Origin: Methanothrix sp.
Lineage (GTDB): Archaea > Halobacteriota > Methanosarcinia > Methanotrichales > Methanotrichaceae
Assembly (NCBI GenBank): GCA_028688535.1
Contig: JAQTXY010000166.1
Span: 1 to 5,324 of the forward strand
Direction of reading: 5' to 3'
Length of the DNA stretch: 5,324 nucleotides
Below are positions 1 through 5,324 of this stretch, piece after piece. The notes beneath the pieces are model-generated. The model made no database searches, was not told the DNA's origin, and worked only from the letters and a program-made list of their open reading frames with translations. Numbering within the stretch: the stretch's first letter is position 1; each line of letters starts with the position of its first letter. A program made the translations under genes and the position numbers.

Positions 1-1
1 G

Positions 2-1123
2 TCCAGTGTGATGCAGACCAATCTCAATCTGCCTTACATCACGGCAGACGCCAGCGGCCCCAAGCATCTCTCCATGACGCTGGACCGATCCAAGCTCGAT
101 GAACTCGTACGAGATGTCATTGAACGCTGTCGCGGTCCCATGACTCAGGCTCTGCGGGACAGCAAACTGGAAAAATCCGATATCGGAAAGATCATATTGG
201 TAGGCGGACCCACCAGAATGCCCATTGTGCAGGAGTTTGTTAAGGGCTTCATGGGCAAGGAGATAGAACGAGGCGTGGACCCCATGGAGTGCGTGGCTAT
301 GGGTGCGGCCATTCAGGCCGGTGTCCTGGGCGGCGAGGTCAAGGACCTTTTGTTGTTGGATGTAACACCCCTGTCCCTGGGCATTGAAACTCTGGGCGCA
401 GTCACCACCAAGCTGATTGAGCGGAATACCACCATTCCTACTCGCAAGAGCCAGATATTCACCACAGCGGCAGATAATCAGACCAGTGTTGAGGTCAATG
501 TGCTTCAGGGAGAAAGGCCCATGGCCAAAGACAACGTCTCTTTGGGAAGGTTCACATTGGTGGGCATACCCCCGGCTCCTCGCGGCATTCCTCAAATAGA
601 GGTCACCTTCGACATAGACGCCAACGGCATCATCCATGTCTCTGCCAAGGATCTGGCCACCAAGAAGGAGCAGAATATGACCATTACTGCGCCTCACAAA
701 CTGAGCAAGGATGAGATCGACGCCAAGATCAAAGACGCAGAGCGGTTCGCTGCCGACGATCTGAAGAGGAAGGAAGAGATTGAGGTCAAGAATGCGGCTG
801 ATTCTCTGGTCTATGCCTCTGAGAAGATGCTCAAAGATGCCGGCGATGTGGCCACGGCTGAACAGAAGGAGAAGATTGAGAAGGCCATTGCCGACCTGAA
901 GAACGCTCAGACAGGTGGGGAAATTTCCGAGATCAAGGCCAAGACCGAAGCACTGCAAAATACTATCTATGAGCTGTCGGCTGCCATGTATCAAAAAGCA
1001 GCACAGGAACAGCAGGCAAAGCAGCAGGCTTCGCAGGGTGCCGGACCCGAGCAAACCTCAGGGCAAGGGCCGTCGGATCAGACGGTGGATGCCGACTACG
1101 AAGTTGTAAACGACAAAAAGTAA
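2..1123 (+). CDS. dnaK: Molecular chaperone DnaK (Hsp70), 3' part only
   Basis: ATP-dependent cytosolic Hsp70 chaperone that binds exposed hydrophobic segments of client proteins and works with DnaJ and GrpE. The reading frame is open from base 2 with no start, so this is the C-terminal 373 residues; by comparison with bacterial DnaK (about 640 residues) roughly 270 N-terminal residues lie outside the window. Visible are the end of the ATPase domain, with the nucleotide-pocket motif LVGGPTR at visible residues 66-72, the hydrophobic interdomain linker DLLLL (115-119), the beta-sandwich peptide-binding domain (about 122-230, including [11 protein letters not shown] and [15 protein letters not shown]), the helical lid (about 232-335), and a Gln/Gly-rich tail ending [11 protein letters not shown], close to the conserved bacterial-type C-terminus. 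The GTG at position 8 is an internal Val codon, not a start. It lies 16 bases ahead of dnaJ in the usual methanogen order and is probably cotranscribed. Archaeal dnaK is generally thought to come from bacteria; that is background knowledge, not seen here. Confidence 0.97.
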   Translation, partial: SSVMQTNLNLPYITADASGPKHLSMTLDRSKLDELVRDVIERCRGPMTQALRDSKLEKSDIGKIILVGGPTRMPIVQEFVKGFMGKEIERGVDPMECVAMGAAIQAGVLGGEVKDLLLLDVTPLSLGIETLGAVTTKLIERNTTIPTRKSQIFTTAADNQTSVEVNVLQGERPMAKDNVSLGRFTLVGIPPAPRGIPQIEVTFDIDANGIIHVSAKDLATKKEQNMTITAPHKLSKDEIDAKIKDAERFAADDLKRKEEIEVKNAADSLVYASEKMLKDAGDVATAEQKEKIEKAIADLKNAQTGGEISEIKAKTEALQNTIYELSAAMYQKAAQEQQAKQQASQGAGPEQTSGQGPSDQTVDADYEVVNDKK

Positions 1124-1139
1124 GGAACGGAAATAAGAT

Positions 1140-2321
1140 ATGCCGGAGAAGAAGGACTACTACGAGGTCTTGGGAGTACCCAAGGATTCGAGCGAGAAGG
1201 ACATCAAGGGGGCTTATCGCAAGCTTGCCATGAAGTACCATCCCGACAGATCGGAAGAGCCCGATGCTGAAGAAAAATTCAAGGAGCTATCCGAGGCCTA
1301 TGCAGTCCTCTCCGATCCGGAAAAGCGACAGAAATACGATCAGTTCGGCCACGCTGGAATCAACAGCCAGTACTCGCAAGAGGACCTGTTCCGCGGGGTA
1401 AACTTCGAGGATCTGCTGAGGGGCTTTGGCTTTGGCGGCGCCGGAGGCGGAGGCCGAGGTGGCGGCGAGAGCATCTTTGATATGTTCTTCGGAGGCGGAG
1501 GTCGTGGCCAGCAGGCGCGTGGTCGAGATCTGCGCTACGACGTAACCATTACATTAGAGCAGGCAGCCACTGGTCTAGAATCGACCATTGAGGTGCCTCG
1601 TACAGAGAACTGCTCCACCTGCCATGGCAGCGGAGCCAAGCCTGGCACCAATCCCACCACTTGCAGCAACTGTCGCGGCTCCGGCCAAATCACCCGCGCC
1701 CAGAATACTCCCTTTGGACAGATGGTCACCTCTTCGGCCTGTCCCAAGTGCGGTGGCCGAGGGCAGATTATCGTCACTCCTTGTGGCGATTGCTCTGGTT
1801 CGGGGAGGGTGAGAAAGAACCGCAAGATCAACATCAAGATTCCGCCTGGGGTAGAAGACGGCCAGCACCTCAAGCTGCGCGGTCAGGGAGACGCTGCTGG
1901 ACCGGGAATGGAGAACGGAGACCTCTATGTGGTTATAAACGTCCGTCCTCATCCCATGTTTCAGCGAGTGGAGAGCGATCTTCTCCTGGAGACGCCTATC
2001 AGCTTCACCCAGGCGGCTTTAGGCACTGAGCTGGAGGTCCCCACTTTAGGCGGGCGTGCCAAGATGAAAGTGCCGGCAGGGACGCAGACGGGAACCGTCT
2101 TCAGGCTGAGAGGAAAGGGAATGCCCAGGTTGCAGGGTTTGGGCGCAGGCGATCTGCATGTGAAGGTCAGGATTAAAACGCCTTCCTCTCTGACTGAGCG
2201 GCAAAAGCAGCTTTTGGAAGCGCTGGCAGTGGAGTTTGGCGAGAAGAGAAAGAAGCAGACCGAGAAAGAGAAGAGCCTCATTGATAAGATTGTGGATGAA
2301 GTGAAGAGTGCGGTGCAATGA
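1140..2321 (+). CDS. dnaJ: Chaperone protein DnaJ (Hsp40, class A/type I)
   Basis: Cytosolic cochaperone that delivers unfolded clients to DnaK and stimulates its ATPase. The 393-residue protein has full type I architecture: J domain (about 5-70) with the essential HPD triad at 34-36; Gly/Phe-rich linker (about 95-125) containing [10 protein letters not shown]; a zinc-binding region with four CxxCxGxG repeats whose cysteines are at 158/161, 175/178, 201/204 and 215/218; and two C-terminal beta domains (about 225-345) with a lysine/glutamate-rich helical dimerisation tail. All eight zinc ligands are present. The length is typical or slightly above the family's 370-390. The ATG start begins [13 protein letters not shown], the canonical DnaJ N-terminus, with a weak GGAACGGA stretch 6-14 bases upstream as a possible ribosome-binding site. 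It follows dnaK by 16 bases, so the two are very probably one operon. No upstream heat-shock promoter is visible because the operon start lies outside the window. Confidence 0.98.
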   Translation: MPEKKDYYEVLGVPKDSSEKDIKGAYRKLAMKYHPDRSEEPDAEEKFKELSEAYAVLSDPEKRQKYDQFGHAGINSQYSQEDLFRGVNFEDLLRGFGFGGAGGGGRGGGESIFDMFFGGGGRGQQARGRDLRYDVTITLEQAATGLESTIEVPRTENCSTCHGSGAKPGTNPTTCSNCRGSGQITRAQNTPFGQMVTSSACPKCGGRGQIIVTPCGDCSGSGRVRKNRKINIKIPPGVEDGQHLKLRGQGDAAGPGMENGDLYVVINVRPHPMFQRVESDLLLETPISFTQAALGTELEVPTLGGRAKMKVPAGTQTGTVFRLRGKGMPRLQGLGAGDLHVKVRIKTPSSLTERQKQLLEALAVEFGEKRKKQTEKEKSLIDKIVDEVKSAVQ

Positions 2322-2324
2322 AAC

Positions 2325-2356
2325 GCTCTTCTTAGCTATTTTTCTATTTTAAGAGC
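2325..2356 (+). terminator. Probable transcription terminator after dnaJ
   Basis: A 6-bp inverted repeat, GCTCTT (2325-2330) and AAGAGC (2351-2356), encloses a T-rich stretch (2336-2350, runs of five and four T). Archaeal RNA polymerase can terminate at U-rich tracts with no strict need for a hairpin, so the T-rich stretch is the main evidence. The T run is in the loop rather than after the stem, so this is not a bacterial-type intrinsic terminator. It begins four bases after the dnaJ stop codon. Confidence 0.5.
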
Positions 2357-2440
2357 AAATCACTGGGTTAAGCACTATATTATCACGTTTGGTCCGCTTT
2401 CTTGCTCTAGCTCCAAGTGTTATTAAGATATTGTATTTTG

Positions 2441-2475
2441 ACTTAAATAAAGTTATGTTTAGTTACACATAACTT
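2441..2475 (+). promoter_or_regulatory. Candidate archaeal promoter of the first binding-protein gene
   Basis: The stretch from dnaJ to the next gene is strongly AT-rich. TTAAATAA at 2443-2450 is the best TATA-box-like element; 22-27 bases downstream puts the transcription start near 2468-2475, giving a leader of about 20-45 bases depending on the true start codon. The box directly abuts the inverted repeat at 2450-2475, so a protein bound there would cover the TATA box/start-site region. Other AT-rich candidates (2374-2383, 2420-2430) are less well placed. The remainder of the 172-base gap (2357-2440) shows no gene, RNA or riboswitch that I can recognise. Confidence 0.4.
2450..2475. promoter_or_regulatory. 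Perfect 9-bp inverted repeat, candidate operator
   Basis: Arms AAGTTATGT (2450-2458) and ACATAACTT (2467-2475) are exact reverse complements separated by eight bases (TTAGTTAC). The spacer holds a further half-site: AGTTA occurs at 2451-2455 and 2461-2465, exactly 10 bp apart, and its inverse TAACT at 2470-2474. The symmetry, helical-turn spacing and location next to the TATA-like box fit a site for a dimeric or cooperatively binding repressor. For a gene of this transporter family a metal- or cofactor-responsive regulator would be natural, but the sequence does not match any consensus that I can name with confidence. Confidence 0.5.
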
Positions 2476-2493
2476 GTACTAAATCAAAATTTA

Positions 2494-3621
2494 TTGTTCA
2501 ACATAGGAGGGATTACAGCGAGCAAGAAAACGATATTGATACTGGCGATATTGATACTGCAATTATCTGTTGCCTGGGCCTCGCTGGCTGAGGAGGAGGC
2601 CGGCTATCCCAGGAAGATAGTAGATTCTGCAGGCAGGGATGTCGTCATAAATATGCCTGTAGAGAGAATAATCGTTCAGAGCGGCTACAGCGCTGAGGCC
2701 GTAGCTGCCCTGGGAGAGTCGGATAAGATCATTGGAGTTACCCAGACCATTCATGACCGTCCGGAGATATACCCCCTGCTCAAAGACAAGCAGGTTGTGG
2801 GCACATGGAACTCTTTTGACTTCGAGATGATTGGAGAGCTTGCCAAGGAGGAGGACAAGATTGTTCCAAATATCATTGTCCTGTGTTACTCCTATGGAAC
2901 ATCCAGCGGAAAATCCTATGCAGTAGATTCCTTTGAGAAAGGTTTTGCACCCTTCGAAAACATCAGCTTGATAGGGCTTGATTTCACCAATCCTGAAAAT
3001 GTCACAGATTCTATGACTAAGCTGGGAATTATTTTGGGTCGGGAGAAAAAAGCGGAAGCCTACAACCAATGGAATAGGGAGAAGACATTGCAGATAAAGG
3101 CAGCCGTTGCCGGACTGCCCCTGCAAAAGGTCTACATCGAATCAGGATCTTCAACAGGAACGAGTGATCTTACAGTTTATGGCCCCGGCTCAGGATTTGC
3201 AAGCCTCGTAAACCTGGCCGGAGGATTGAATATAGCCAACGAGATGAGCGGAAAGTTTCCCAAGGTCTCCTGGGAATGGGTCATTACAAAAAATCCTGAC
3301 ATAGTTCTGAAATACAAGTCGTCAGACACTTTGGGTTGGGAGGCTGGTCCGAGCAAGGATACCATCGATCTGGAGAAATCGAGGAATGAGGTCTTGGCTC
3401 GAGCCGGAGCGGACAGCATTTCCGCTGTAAAGAATAATAGGGTTTTCCTCTGCTTCTCGGAGATGCTCTACGGCTTGGATAATCCCATAGGCTTGGCCTA
3501 CATGGCCAAATTGCTCCATCCTGAAGCGGATATTGATCCTCGGGAGATATGGACCGAATATCAGGGGCTAATGGAATCAGACTTCCCGGAGAACAGGATA
3601 TTCGTCTACCCGGAAGAGTGA
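2494..3621 (+). CDS. Secreted substrate-binding protein of an iron/cobalamin-type ABC importer
   Basis: Predicted extracytoplasmic ligand-capture subunit of an ABC importer of the Fe(III)-siderophore/heme/cobalamin class (Peripla_BP_2, PF01497). From TTG 2494 the product is 375 residues: a signal peptide with KK at 11-12, a hydrophobic core at about 13-26 and likely cleavage after A-W-A (29), then the binding domain (about 40-365). Family-like features are the opening KIVDSAGRDVVINMPVERII (41-60), GTW followed by a helix (103-117), NPDIVLKYK in the second lobe (267-275), AVKNNRVF (311-318) and a C-terminal LHPEADIDPREIW (341-353). No lipobox cysteine follows the signal peptide, so membrane attachment is not by the usual lipoprotein route. 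The start is uncertain: the frame is closed at 2470 and TTG 2494 is the only usual start codon preserving the charged signal-peptide N-terminus, but it precedes a strong ribosome-binding sequence at 2505-2511. The next gene encodes a paralog. No permease or ATPase is nearby, and the ligand cannot be told from sequence. Confidence 0.85.
   Translation: MFNIGGITASKKTILILAILILQLSVAWASLAEEEAGYPRKIVDSAGRDVVINMPVERIIVQSGYSAEAVAALGESDKIIGVTQTIHDRPEIYPLLKDKQVVGTWNSFDFEMIGELAKEEDKIVPNIIVLCYSYGTSSGKSYAVDSFEKGFAPFENISLIGLDFTNPENVTDSMTKLGIILGREKKAEAYNQWNREKTLQIKAAVAGLPLQKVYIESGSSTGTSDLTVYGPGSGFASLVNLAGGLNIANEMSGKFPKVSWEWVITKNPDIVLKYKSSDTLGWEAGPSKDTIDLEKSRNEVLARAGADSISAVKNNRVFLCFSEMLYGLDNPIGLAYMAKLLHPEADIDPREIWTEYQGLMESDFPENRIFVYPEE
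2505..2511 (+). promoter_or_regulatory. Strong Shine-Dalgarno-like sequence in the 5' end of the first binding-protein gene
   Basis: AGGAGGG at 2505-2511 matches the archaeal 16S anti-Shine-Dalgarno sequence well. It lies downstream of the only canonical upstream start codon in frame (TTG at 2494), so it cannot serve that codon. The codons at a good distance downstream, GCG (2518) and AGC (2521), are not start codons, and the next in-frame TTG (2536) is 24 bases away. It is either a chance Gly-Gly coding match or a relic of a former start. Confidence 0.4.
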
Positions 3622-3637
3622 AGGAAGAGGCGTGAAA

Positions 3638-3681
3638 AGCCCGACGTAAATCTGCGAGGGCTCTTTTTTTATTTTCATTTT
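3638..3681 (+). terminator. Hairpin plus T-rich terminator after the first binding-protein gene
   Basis: AGCCC (3638-3642) and GGGCT (3658-3662) form a 5-bp GC-rich stem with a 15-base loop, immediately followed by seven T at 3664-3670 and further T runs to 3681. It starts 17 bases after the TGA stop. Hairpin plus long T tract is convincing as a terminator in archaea, and it implies that the second binding-protein gene is transcribed from its own promoter. Confidence 0.75.
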
Positions 3682-3710
3682 CAGGACGACATGAAGGACG
3701 CATTCCTTTG

Positions 3711-3744
3711 TTTAAATTAACACGATATGCAAAATAGTTATAAC
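3711..3744 (+). promoter_or_regulatory. Candidate promoter and small palindrome ahead of the dockerin-bearing gene
   Basis: Two TATA-like elements lie in the 157-base gap between the binding-protein genes. TTTAAATTAA (3711-3720) would start transcription near 3740. AAAATAGTTATAA (3731-3743), with an A-rich BRE-like flank, would start near 3763 and leave a leader of about 16 bases. The second contains the perfect 8-bp palindrome GTTATAAC (3737-3744), whose half AGTTA/TAAC resembles the half-sites of the inverted repeat ahead of the first paralog. A weak ribosome-binding site, AGTGAG (3768-3773), sits five bases before the ATG at 3779. Confidence 0.4.
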
Positions 3745-3778
3745 CAAGGACATTAATGTAGCGCAATAGTGAGAATAT

Positions 3779-5077
3779 ATGATACAGATCGTGGAAGATA
3801 TTATTAGAGATGAAAAGACAAGCACTGCCCAAAGATGGCAGACCTGTTTTTTAATTATCATGGCGCTGGCAATCCTGTCTGCAGCTCTGCCTCTGACTAT
3901 GGCCAGCGAAGCCTCGGATGATCTCCTCAGCATATTCGGAAATGCAAATATGGATGACGAGATCAACGAAGCGGATGCTACATTTGTACAGGGGATAATC
4001 AGCGGCAGCAACGCACCCACTAAACTTGCCGACGCCAATTATGACGGCAAGATCGATGCCCAGGACGTCGATAGGATAAATGAGATCATAAAAGGCGAGG
4101 AGAAGGAGCTGACCGTCGCCGACTCTATCGATCGCAATGTCACCATCAAGATGCCTGTAAATAAGCTGATAGCTCTGGGCACCTACAGGAACGAGGCTGC
4201 CAAAATACTAACGGCTCAGGACATGATGGTTGGGGTATCTTCAGACATCAAAGAAGCCAGATACTACTATCCGGATCTGGCTGATAAGCCGGCGGTAGGA
4301 ACCTGGTCTGCTCCCGATAGCGAGTCTATAGTTAAACTTCACCCGGATATGGTCATAACTTCTGCCAACCTGGAGAGAGCCACTAAGCTGGAGGAGAGCC
4401 TCAAACCCGGAAACATAGCTGTTCTTGGCCTTGACTTCTATAGAGACAACATCCTCCGCTCGGAGATTAAAACCTTGGGATTCCTCCTGAACAAGAATGA
4501 ACAGGCGGATAAATATTTGCAGTGGCGCAGCAATTATGATCAATCCATCAAGGATTATGTAGCTGCTCTCAAGGAAGAAGACAAGCCACGTCTCTTCATG
4601 GAATGGGGCACAAAGAACACCATTTCTGAGATTTCCAGCTACGGAAAAGGCAGCAGTGGTGACTCCGTTAGCAGCTTTGCAGGCGGCAGGAATATAGCAG
4701 CAGACCTTCCCGAGTACCCCAAGTTAGACAGCGAATGGATATTGAAAGAGAATCCTGATGTGATAATAAAGTCCCTGGCCCCGGGCAGCGGAAATGCCGG
4801 CTGGAACAGCAGCGAACAAGCTGCAGAGATCCTCAAGAGCTACATCGAAGGCCGGCCAGGTTGGAGCAATCTGGATGCGGTTAAAAATAATCGGGCCCAT
4901 CTGATCAGCACAGAGATTGCCTGGGGACCGGACGGAATTGTGGGCGACGCCTACTATGCCAAGTGGCTGCATCCTGAGCTGGACATCGATCCGGAGAAGA
5001 TATACAAAGAATATCTCGAGCAGTTCTTGGGACTTGGCTATCCAGAGGGGGTCGTGCTGGGGTATCCAAAGAATTGA
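3779..5077 (+). CDS. Secreted dockerin-domain substrate-binding protein (iron/cobalamin-type ABC importer)
   Basis: A 432-residue exported protein in three parts. First comes an N-terminal signal or anchor segment: a hydrophilic stretch at 1-22, a hydrophobic core at about 23-40, and a possible cleavage after T-M-A (42). Second are two dockerin-type calcium-binding repeats at about 54-106. Third is a Peripla_BP_2-type (PF01497) ligand-binding domain at about 110-428. The binding domain begins LTVADSIDRNVTIKMPVNKL (111-130), has GTWSAPDSESIVKLHPDMVI (174-193), NPDVIIK (325-331), DAVKNNRAHL (366-375) and LHPELDIDPEKIYKEYLEQF (397-416). These match the preceding gene's product block by block, so the two are paralogs, although that protein lacks the dockerin and this one lacks a roughly 20-residue segment after the GTW motif. 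The only cysteine, residue 23, lies before the hydrophobic core, so there is no ordinary lipobox. ATG 3779 is preferred because of the nearby AGTGAG; ATG 3860 (residue 28) is possible but would shorten the signal segment. The transported ligand and the dockerin partner are unknown. Confidence 0.9.
   Translation: MIQIVEDIIRDEKTSTAQRWQTCFLIIMALAILSAALPLTMASEASDDLLSIFGNANMDDEINEADATFVQGIISGSNAPTKLADANYDGKIDAQDVDRINEIIKGEEKELTVADSIDRNVTIKMPVNKLIALGTYRNEAAKILTAQDMMVGVSSDIKEARYYYPDLADKPAVGTWSAPDSESIVKLHPDMVITSANLERATKLEESLKPGNIAVLGLDFYRDNILRSEIKTLGFLLNKNEQADKYLQWRSNYDQSIKDYVAALKEEDKPRLFMEWGTKNTISEISSYGKGSSGDSVSSFAGGRNIAADLPEYPKLDSEWILKENPDVIIKSLAPGSGNAGWNSSEQAAEILKSYIEGRPGWSNLDAVKNNRAHLISTEIAWGPDGIVGDAYYAKWLHPELDIDPEKIYKEYLEQFLGLGYPEGVVLGYPKN
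3938..4096 (+). other. Dockerin-like domain: two EF-hand-type calcium loops
   Basis: Residues 54-106 of the dockerin-bearing binding protein contain two 12-residue loops with dockerin spacing. The first has N55, N57, D59, E61, I62, N63 and D66; the second has D85, N87, D89, K91, I92, D93 and D96. Each is followed by a helix ending in Gly (GIISG, EIIKG), as in type I dockerin repeats. Positions 1, 3, 5, 9 and 12 carry the expected oxygen ligands in both loops, although loop 1 begins with Asn instead of Asp. Dockerins bind cohesin domains; both occur in archaea with no cellulosome (for example Archaeoglobus). No cohesin is visible in this window. Confidence 0.85.
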
Positions 5078-5089
5078 AGGAAAATTGGA

Positions 5090-5158
5090 GCGAGGACGCC
5101 GAAAGCAAGCCCGCATCTGGGCTTGATGCGATGATCCTCGCGCATATCTATTTTTCCC
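5090..5158 (+). terminator. Compound hairpin with T-rich tail after the dockerin-bearing gene
   Basis: Nested inverted repeats form one long imperfect hairpin. The outer stem is GCGAGGA (5090-5096) with TCCTCGC (5135-5141), the middle stem CGC (5097-5099) with GCG (5128-5130), and the inner stem CAAGCCC (5106-5112) with GGGCTTG (5119-5125), closed by a six-base loop. A T-rich run follows at 5146-5157. It begins 12 bases after the stop codon and lies between two convergent genes, so its likely job is to end transcription of the + strand gene. On the opposite strand the structure is not followed by a T run, so it is less suited to terminating the facing gene. Confidence 0.7.
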
Positions 5159-5176
5159 TGAATCACATCGTATTGA

Positions 5177-5324
5177 TCAATAATTAAAGCGAATATCGTT
5201 GTGAATGCGAAATATGGCATCCTTGGCGGAGAGGTCGCCCAGGGGCAGGGCGGCATCGAAACGGATGATGAAGCCCTGGATGAAGTCCTGGAAGAGCGCT
5301 CTGGCCTGGTCGTACTCAGGGCGG
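5177..5324 (-). CDS. C-terminal end of an unidentified protein, partial
   Basis: On the - strand a frame is open from the window edge to TGA at 5179-5177, giving the last 48 residues of a protein; its start lies beyond the window. The peptide reads as plausible coding sequence: near its beginning PEYDQARALFQDFIQGF, then FDAALPLGDL, and a basic, aromatic end IHNDIRFNY. It is amphipathic and helix-prone, and its third codon positions are G/C-rich as in the chaperone genes. I do not recognise the family and assign no function. It converges on the dockerin-bearing gene, with 99 bases between the two stop codons. Confidence 0.6.
   Translation of the reverse strand, partial: RPEYDQARALFQDFIQGFIIRFDAALPLGDLSAKDAIFRIHNDIRFNY

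Noticed and set aside
963..1241. Open frame of 92 codons on the - strand across the dnaK-dnaJ junction
   Set aside because: It lies antisense to two certain genes and its composition (Leu, Pro, Arg-rich, low complexity) is typical of a shadow frame.
1423..1515. GGN-rich repeat in dnaJ as a nucleotide repeat of interest
   Set aside because: It encodes the normal Gly/Phe-rich linker of DnaJ, where Gly codon repetition is expected.
1535..1952. Overlapping - strand open frames within dnaJ
   Set aside because: They mirror the Gly/Cys-rich dnaJ zinc region; two of them overlap each other in different frames and neither resembles a protein family.
2450..2475. Inverted repeat as an insertion-sequence end or attachment site
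   Set aside because: No matching copy or flanking target duplication and no transposase or integrase gene in the window; its location beside a TATA-like box fits regulation better.
2322..2493. Possible riboswitch (cobalamin type) in the leader of the first binding-protein gene
   Set aside because: The region is AT-rich, with no conserved cobalamin-box-like sequence and no multi-stem structure; only the short terminator repeat and the operator-like palindrome stand out.
2563..3126. 187-codon - strand open frame inside the first binding-protein gene
   Set aside because: Although long, it is fully antisense to a gene with a clear signal peptide and family motifs, and the translation has no recognisable domain.
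5038..5256. 72-codon - strand open frame with its own ATG near the right end
   Set aside because: It runs through the terminator hairpin into the end of the dockerin-bearing gene; the other - strand frame, ending at 5177, has the more protein-like sequence.

Overview
The window looks like part of a methanogenic archaeon's chromosome, and a Methanothrix (Methanosaeta)-like organism is my best guess. Four things suggest this: AT-rich TATA-like boxes ahead of genes, U-rich tracts after them, a bacterial-type dnaK-dnaJ pair as known in Methanosarcinales, and a secreted substrate-binding protein carrying a dockerin-like module. The roughly 50% GC of the coding regions (judged by eye) fits Methanothrix better than the AT-richer Methanosarcina. 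The genus is inference.

Positions 2-2321 hold the end of a chaperone operon on the + strand. The 3' part of dnaK (the first ~270 codons lie outside the window) is followed after 16 bases by a complete dnaJ with J domain, Gly-rich linker, four zinc-binding CxxCxGxG motifs and C-terminal client-binding domains. A U-rich stretch inside a short inverted repeat probably ends this operon.

Positions 2322-5158 hold two tandem, paralogous secreted substrate-binding proteins of the iron/cobalamin type (Peripla_BP_2, PF01497 fold). Each has its own AT-rich promoter region and its own terminator-like hairpin. The first (2494-3621) has a signal peptide directly followed by the binding domain. The second (3779-5077) has a pair of calcium-binding dockerin-type repeats inserted between the signal peptide and the binding domain. 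No permease or ATPase gene is present here. The promoter of the first carries a perfect 9-bp inverted repeat with an extra half-site one helical turn away, a strong operator candidate. A short related palindrome lies upstream of the second.

Positions 5177-5324 hold the last 48 codons of a gene on the - strand, convergent with the second binding protein. A compound hairpin separates the two genes.

I see no CRISPR array, tRNA, rRNA, insertion sequence or clear novel system. The most interesting items are the dockerin-bearing binding protein beside a dockerin-less paralog, the operator-like palindrome, and the missing canonical start codon where the ribosome-binding site of the first binding protein would predict one.
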